Part shown: positions 59,991-64,000 of the stretch, piece by piece
Layout of the letters: each line of letters opens with the position of its first letter
Position numbering within the stretch: position 1 is the stretch's first letter
Origin: SHAN690 sp023262195
Lineage (GTDB): Bacteria; Bacteroidota; Bacteroidia; Flavobacteriales_G; Salibacteraceae
Length of the DNA: 64,000 bases
Direction: 5' to 3'
Assembly (NCBI GenBank): GCA_038142005.1
Contig: JAYQJE010000006.1
Span: forward strand, 56,577 to 120,576
The notes under the pieces: generated by a model
The model's input: only the letters and a program-made list of their open reading frames with translations
Told to the model about the DNA's origin: nothing
Databases searched by the model: none
Made by a program: the position numbers and the translations under genes

Positions 59991-60069
59991 CTTTGAAGGA
60001 CCACAAATCTAACGGTAGTGTTGAACAGTTAGCATACCAAATGAGTTTTTGAATAAATTATTGTAAACG

Positions 60070-60486
60070 ATGAAAGGACTTAATTATCCAGCCAAGATTT
60101 TGATTGCATGGGGTGAGTGTATTTCGGGTAACGAAAAGATTACACAATGGCTGATAAAAAATGGCTTCACAGAATTAGGTCTTTTTCGATACGCCCTTCG
60201 AAATGAAGACCGATCAAGAAAGTGGCTTTTAGACAATGGGCATCCGCATTTGATGGCCCTAATCAACGGTATTGAGGGGAACGAAGATGCGCTCAATTGG
60301 TTGAAGGCACATGGCTTTGAACTATTATATCAAATGGCATTGGCGGGTGATGGTAACAAGGAAGCAATATTGTATCTCGAGCAAGGAGACCGGAAGATTT
60401 TTGGGCTCTTAGCAAAGCGTATGGAGGTTGTGAAAGACGAAATACAAGCCGACAATATCGATTATCATAAAATCAGCAAAAGCTAG
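60070..60486 (+). CDS. Helical repeat protein, four ~26-residue repeats
   Basis: 138 residues made of four tandem units aligned by N-x5-WL-x3-G: GNEKITQWLIKNGFTELGLF, NEDRSRKWLLDNGHPHLMAL, NEDALNWLKAHGFELLYQMA, NKEAILYLEQGDRKIFGLLA. The units alternate short helices, like HEAT or ankyrin type solenoids, suggesting a binding surface. Not secreted. No known function. It overlaps the MORN gene end, convergent, by four bases. Confidence 0.65.
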   Translation: MKGLNYPAKILIAWGECISGNEKITQWLIKNGFTELGLFRYALRNEDRSRKWLLDNGHPHLMALINGIEGNEDALNWLKAHGFELLYQMALAGDGNKEAILYLEQGDRKIFGLLAKRMEVVKDEIQADNIDYHKISKS

Positions 60487-60932
60487 TCTTTCAGGGCTTT
60501 ACCATTTTGAAACTCTCCTTTCCAAATGGTTCCATCTGGGTACTTGATCTTGCCTTTGCCTGTTCTTTTTCCGTATTCAAAATGACCGCGATATAGCTGT
60601 CCGTTAGGCCATTCCATTTGTCCTTTACCATGTGGATCGTCTTGTTTCCATCGGCCGAAGTACTTTTTACCATCGGGCCAAACCATATTGCCTTTGCCGT
60701 GGCGCATTCCATTCATCCATCGACCTTCATAATAACTGCTGTCGCTCCATACCATCGTTCCCTTTCCACTAAACTCACCTTCATAAATCTCACCATAATA
60801 CTTTGAGCCATTTTCAAAGAAGATCGTGTGAAACCCATCGGTAAGCATGCGTATGTCCTCAGGATTTGAAACCTGACCGAATGCGAGGTTCACAAGAACT
60901 AAGGCAATCGAAGAAAAAAAATACCTCATCAT
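60483..60932 (-). CDS. Secreted MORN repeat protein
   Basis: 149 residues. Signal peptide (FFSSIALVLVNLAFGQ), then five or six MORN units: YYGEIYEGEFSGKGTMVW, YYEGRWMNGMRHGKGNMVWP, YFGRWKQDDPHGKGQMEWP, YRGHFEYGKRTGKGKIKYP. MORN hairpins often bind lipid or act as spacers. Its start overlaps the GIN-domain gene stop (ATGA), coupling the two. Confidence 0.85.
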   Translation of the reverse strand: MMRYFFSSIALVLVNLAFGQVSNPEDIRMLTDGFHTIFFENGSKYYGEIYEGEFSGKGTMVWSDSSYYEGRWMNGMRHGKGNMVWPDGKKYFGRWKQDDPHGKGQMEWPNGQLYRGHFEYGKRTGKGKIKYPDGTIWKGEFQNGKALKD

Positions 60933-61623
60933 TTCACTTTAACCAATTCACCCGCGCCTGTAATGTCTTTATTCACCACTGGGTCGCCTATATACTTTAC
61001 CTCTCCAGCCCCAGCAATGTCAACGTTTAGCTTATCTGAAACATTCACTTCTAAATCACTTGCACCTGCAATGTCAATGTTAGCCACACTGGTCTGTAAA
61101 TTAAACGCTCGAATCTCAGCAGCTCCAGTCAAATCATAATTTGCCTCATTGGCATAGCCAGAGAGTGACATTTCTGCACCCCGCTTACATTCACTTCAAA
61201 CTTTTCTAGTCTCAAGTCAAGCTCTGCCTCACCTGCACCAGAAATTTCAATCTCTAATGACTTACCATCAATTGTTTCTGGAGAATAAATCTCAACCGCA
61301 CCTGCTATTTCAATCTCTTCTAGATTCACATAATACACAACGATCTCCATTACTTCCGAATCTAAGTGCTTGTTGTTTGACGAAATCACCAATTCCTCAC
61401 CTTTCACTTCAGTAACGATGTGCTCCATGAGGTTTTGATCTGTACGAATTTCAACTCTGGGCTCGCCTTCCCTTAACTCAATCGTAAATATTCCAGAGGT
61501 AGATAGAACATTGAATTGATTCATCTCTCTGCTTTCATTCACGATTACACCATCACCTTTAATTGTTTCATTGCAGGATGCTAGCACCAAAGACATTAAA
61601 GAGAATATTAAAACCTTTTTCAT
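60929..61623 (-). CDS. GIN-domain (DUF2807) lipoprotein, frameshifted
   Basis: About 231 residues. Lipoprotein signal LMSLVLASCNE, then a beta-helix-like GIN/DUF2807 domain with repeated glycine turns (EIEIAGAVEIYSPETIDG, LEIEISGAGEAELDLRL, NIDIAGASDLEVNV, KDITGAGELV). Widespread in Bacteroidota, function unknown, perhaps an auto-transporter-like stalk. One base missing at C4 61179-61182 (SGGAEMSLSGYANEANY). Confidence 0.87.
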
Positions 61624-61690
61624 GATTCGTATAGATTTGAGGACTTCAAATGTGATAAATACTTTGGTTAATCAAATCTAATCCTCGATA

Positions 61691-62380
61691 ATGAAACTAT
61701 TACTACTCAGCAACTCGACCAACCCGAATGAACCATATCTAAGCTGGCCATTGGATTATATAGAACGTATGATGGATGGTTGCAAAAACGCTGTGTTTGT
61801 GCCATACGCTGCCGTAGGATTCAGTTATGATGAGTATGAAAGCCGAGTTAATGAGTCTCTGGCTCAACGGGGTCTGAATGTTACATCTATTCATCGAAGT
61901 AACAACCTGATCCAAACTTTAGATGATGCAGACGCCATTCTCGTAGGTGGAGGCAACACGTTTCATCTTCTGCACGAACTTCAGCGACTCAATTTGGTTG
62001 AAAAAATTAAATCGGTGGTAAACTCTGGCATTCCTTACATCGGATGGAGCGCTGGATCTAACGCAGCCTGCCCAACCATAAGGACAACGAATGATATGCC
62101 GATTATTGAGCCAGAGAGTTTTGAAGCGCTTGGCTTGGTTGATTTTCAAATAAATCCACATTATACAGAACGCACCATTGAAGGACATGGCGGAGAATCA
62201 CGTCTTCAGCGTTTGATGGAGTATTCTGCTATCAATGAAATTCCTGTGGTGTGTTTGCCCGAAGCATGCGCAATAAGAATTGATGAGAACGGAACTAGAC
62301 TACTTAGCTCAGAACCAGTAAAATTGATCAAAAAAGGCGGTAAAATTGAGTCCTTGCATCACGGAATGGTTGAAATCTAA
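61691..62380 (+). CDS. pepE: Peptidase E (alpha-aspartyl dipeptidase)
   Basis: 229 residues, family S51. Cytosolic dipeptidase cutting Asp-X. Landmarks: KLLLLSNSTNPNEPYLSW, ADAILVGGGNTFHLLHEL, nucleophile Ser in IGWSAGSNAACPTI, NPHYTERTIEGHGGESR and the ACAIRIDENG turn. The length is that of E. coli PepE. Intact. Confidence 0.93.
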   Translation: MKLLLLSNSTNPNEPYLSWPLDYIERMMDGCKNAVFVPYAAVGFSYDEYESRVNESLAQRGLNVTSIHRSNNLIQTLDDADAILVGGGNTFHLLHELQRLNLVEKIKSVVNSGIPYIGWSAGSNAACPTIRTTNDMPIIEPESFEALGLVDFQINPHYTERTIEGHGGESRLQRLMEYSAINEIPVVCLPEACAIRIDENGTRLLSSEPVKLIKKGGKIESLHHGMVEI

Positions 62381-62396
62381 AAAGTTATTAAGGCTG

Positions 62397-63546
62397 CTAC
62401 TCGATCGTAAAGTCTGGATTATAACCTCCTGTTTCGCGGATGTTGTCTGAAACAGCAACAGTTCGAAATGGTGCCAATAGATCAACCTCCTTACGGCTAT
62501 ACCGATTAGTCATAAAATCATGTTCATCACTATCAAAGGAGGGTAGTCCAGAAATAATTACTAGCACTTCTGACTCACTTATACCCCATTCGTGACTCAA
62601 TCGCTCTGCCGATGGCTGCATGAATCCGAGATATAAAAGCTCAGCCAATTGATGCTGTTTTGGATTGAATAGATTGACTTCGGTATTTAAAGATTCACGC
62701 CATTCGGAAAGCCGAGTATTCCACTCTATTACTTCATCGTTAAAATCATCCCTTGATTGATAGCCAAGCACGCCTTCTTGCTCGATAAAACTTGGATTAA
62801 AAATTGATTCATGGCACCATAAGCATTTGGATGGCTTACCTCCGAAACTGTAGGTTCGGTCTGCTCCCCAATTTAAGATTACCATCGCTGTCATATACAG
62901 CGAACCTTGGAAACCCATTGTTCATAATATCCACTACTTCAAACTCCTTAGTGATAAAGCTACTTGAGTCTACTGAAAGTTCACCTTCATGTGCAACAAA
63001 AGAAATTTCTACCAAGCTTTGGTCCAGCTTCGGTGTTTCTATTATTCTTGGTGTTATCGATATGGTAGACTTAAGCAGCAGCGTCTTTTTCGTACGAAAT
63101 TGTGAAGCACCAATAAACGCCTCTAAATTTTTGGGCACACCAGTAATGGCGTAGTAATTTGGACTGGAGAGTAGCATAAGGGAAACGAACCTGCCAATAT
63201 CTATGGCGCCATTGACTTTATACTCTTCGGAGCGTTTTAAAACTCTAATCATTTTCTTCAACACCTCGATTGCCTCCGTGTCGAAACCAGAATCATTTAG
63301 ATCAAAATGCAGAACATTTTCAGAGGTCCACTCACAAGATTTCTCAAAAGTTCCTGGTGATAGATCAGCTCCAAGATAAGCCATTGTCCAGATGAGACCC
63401 GAGTCAACATCCACACGCTTTTCACCAGGATAGTTTTCATACCATTTCAAGTTGAGTGAATCATACTGCTCAATGGGATTGATTGGCTCTTGCACACAAC
63501 CAACTATGAGGCATAATGTGGCCAATAAAAACGCTATAGATTTCAA
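62397..63546 (-). CDS. Lipoprotein with a c-type heme motif, frameshifted
   Basis: About 382 residues, no family I recognise. Start TTG 63546, lipoprotein signal IAFLLATLCLIVGC. Near residue 239 lies a lone CxxCH (KPSKCLWCHES), a possible c-heme site, in SFGGKPSKCLWCHESIFNP. A base surplus at C4 62866-62869 separates the halves; LKLGADRTYSFGG follows correction. The heme motif sits in the second frame just after the join. Looks like a periplasmic or outer-membrane redox lipoprotein. Confidence 0.65.
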
Positions 63547-63585
63547 TTTTTTCTTCGTTCTTGAAGGGTCTGGATTATATCTACT

Positions 63586-64000
63586 CTACTCATCAACTGC
63601 AATCTTTCTTAAGGCATAGAACCCAACACCTCTACCATAATCACTTAAGAAGTATACATCGGTTTGATTTACCAAAATCGGAGTTTTTATTAGCCCATTA
63701 CTTTCTAGTAATAGTTTTTGGCCTAGCCATAAGCGATTATCAACCACCTTCACTTTCATTGTATCATAGGATAGGATTGGCGCATCCAACTCAAAATACA
63801 TATTTCCAGCACCATCAGCATCAAACGTTTTCAAAATAAAACCATCCTCATGTATCCCTAGACTGTTTATCAGCCTGCGTTTGGTGTCCGTTTCCACAAG
63901 AACTCCTTCCGCTGGCGATGAGTAACTCGAGAACCTCAAAACACCGATTATCAAAATTCCAGCAATTGCCAAAATATTTAACCGAACTCCATAACTATAG
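63586..64000 (-). CDS. Membrane-anchored protein of unknown function, 5' partial
   Basis: About 135 codons, open to the window end. An N-terminal helix (ILAIAGILIIGVLRFSSY) then a beta-rich domain: HEDGFILKTFDADGAGNMYF, YFLSDYGRGVGFYALRKIAV. No start is certain: the frame stays open upstream of the first TTG (63972). It may continue outside the window. Same strand as the CxxCH lipoprotein, 40 bases away. Not recognised. Confidence 0.5.
   Translation of the reverse strand, partial: YSYGVRLNILAIAGILIIGVLRFSSYSSPAEGVLVETDTKRRLINSLGIHEDGFILKTFDADGAGNMYFELDAPILSYDTMKVKVVDNRLWLGQKLLLESNGLIKTPILVNQTDVYFLSDYGRGVGFYALRKIAVDE

Noticed and set aside
1..64000. tRNA, rRNA, CRISPR arrays, transposases or prophage
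   Set aside because: Looked for tRNA T-arm-like GGTTCGAATCC segments, repeated spacers and transposase motifs; none supported.

Overview
The window looks like chromosomal housekeeping DNA from a free-living, probably marine member of the Flavobacteriales (Bacteroidota). The evidence is the gene families (DUF4293, DUF4199 and DUF4924 proteins, GIN-domain lipoprotein, PorV/PorQ-like barrel, BshA, Bacteroidota-type Mpl and LptD, P460-type lipoprotein) and promoter boxes of the form TAnnTTTG. Base composition is moderately AT-rich. I saw no rRNA, tRNA, CRISPR array, prophage or insertion sequence.

Layout. 1-7633, minus strand: pyrD (cut by the window edge), an OmpA/YhdH fused ORF, acs, DUF1801, ychF, dciA and recF, with one small secreted protein on plus. 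7712-10471, plus: TPR membrane protein, ribH, small membrane protein, class III aminotransferase. 10468-11906, minus: an OM barrel fragment joined to an ECF sigma fragment, then a P460-type heme lipoprotein. 12002-14733, plus: YciO/Sua5, YaaA, SpmAB-like. 14780-17511: GT2, FtsE, phosphoesterase, DUF4293. 17705-22429: rho with an intrinsic terminator, DUF4199, mpl (minus), fba. 22432-24709, minus: PIF1-like helicase. 25040-26660, plus: SiaC-like, OmpH/Skp-like, DUF4924. 26670-33745, minus: MORN-like secreted protein, HhH-barrel plus PorV-like pair, AAA/VWA pair. 33923-38179: M3 peptidase, DoxX-like protein, membrane protein plus MarR, trmL. 38181-45563: DUF547, then a minus-strand run of sulfotransferase-like, class IV aminotransferase, a small conserved protein, two Fe-S proteins, an MCE protein and an amidase. 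45627-56351: lptD, argS and arginase (minus), ftsK, lolA, bshA. 56395-64000: accessory-looking envelope region rich in small lipoproteins, with LON-domain protein, serine hydrolase, MauE-thioredoxin protein, repeat protein, MORN, GIN, peptidase E, a CxxCH lipoprotein and a gene cut by the window end.

The most important caution is that about 29 of some 66 genes, many of them essential elsewhere, are interrupted by one-base (twice two-base) frame changes, mostly at short homopolymers. I counted about 37 such sites. They read as uncorrected consensus indels, not biology, so split genes are given here as single CDS spans with the indel site. Two other joins (OmpA to YhdH; ECF sigma to OM barrel) fuse parts of different genes and are either real deletions or misassemblies.

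The most interesting biological leads are: (1) a cluster of four small Cys-rich lipoproteins beside a MauE-thioredoxin protein; (2) promoter-like boxes ending only 3-4 bases before the start codon of nine genes, suggesting leaderless transcripts; (3) an 18-bp perfect palindrome in the marR promoter; (4) a coupled class IV aminotransferase/sulfotransferase pair; (5) a SiaC-like protein lacking the usual phosphorylation motif; (6) a protein built of four 26-residue helical repeats.
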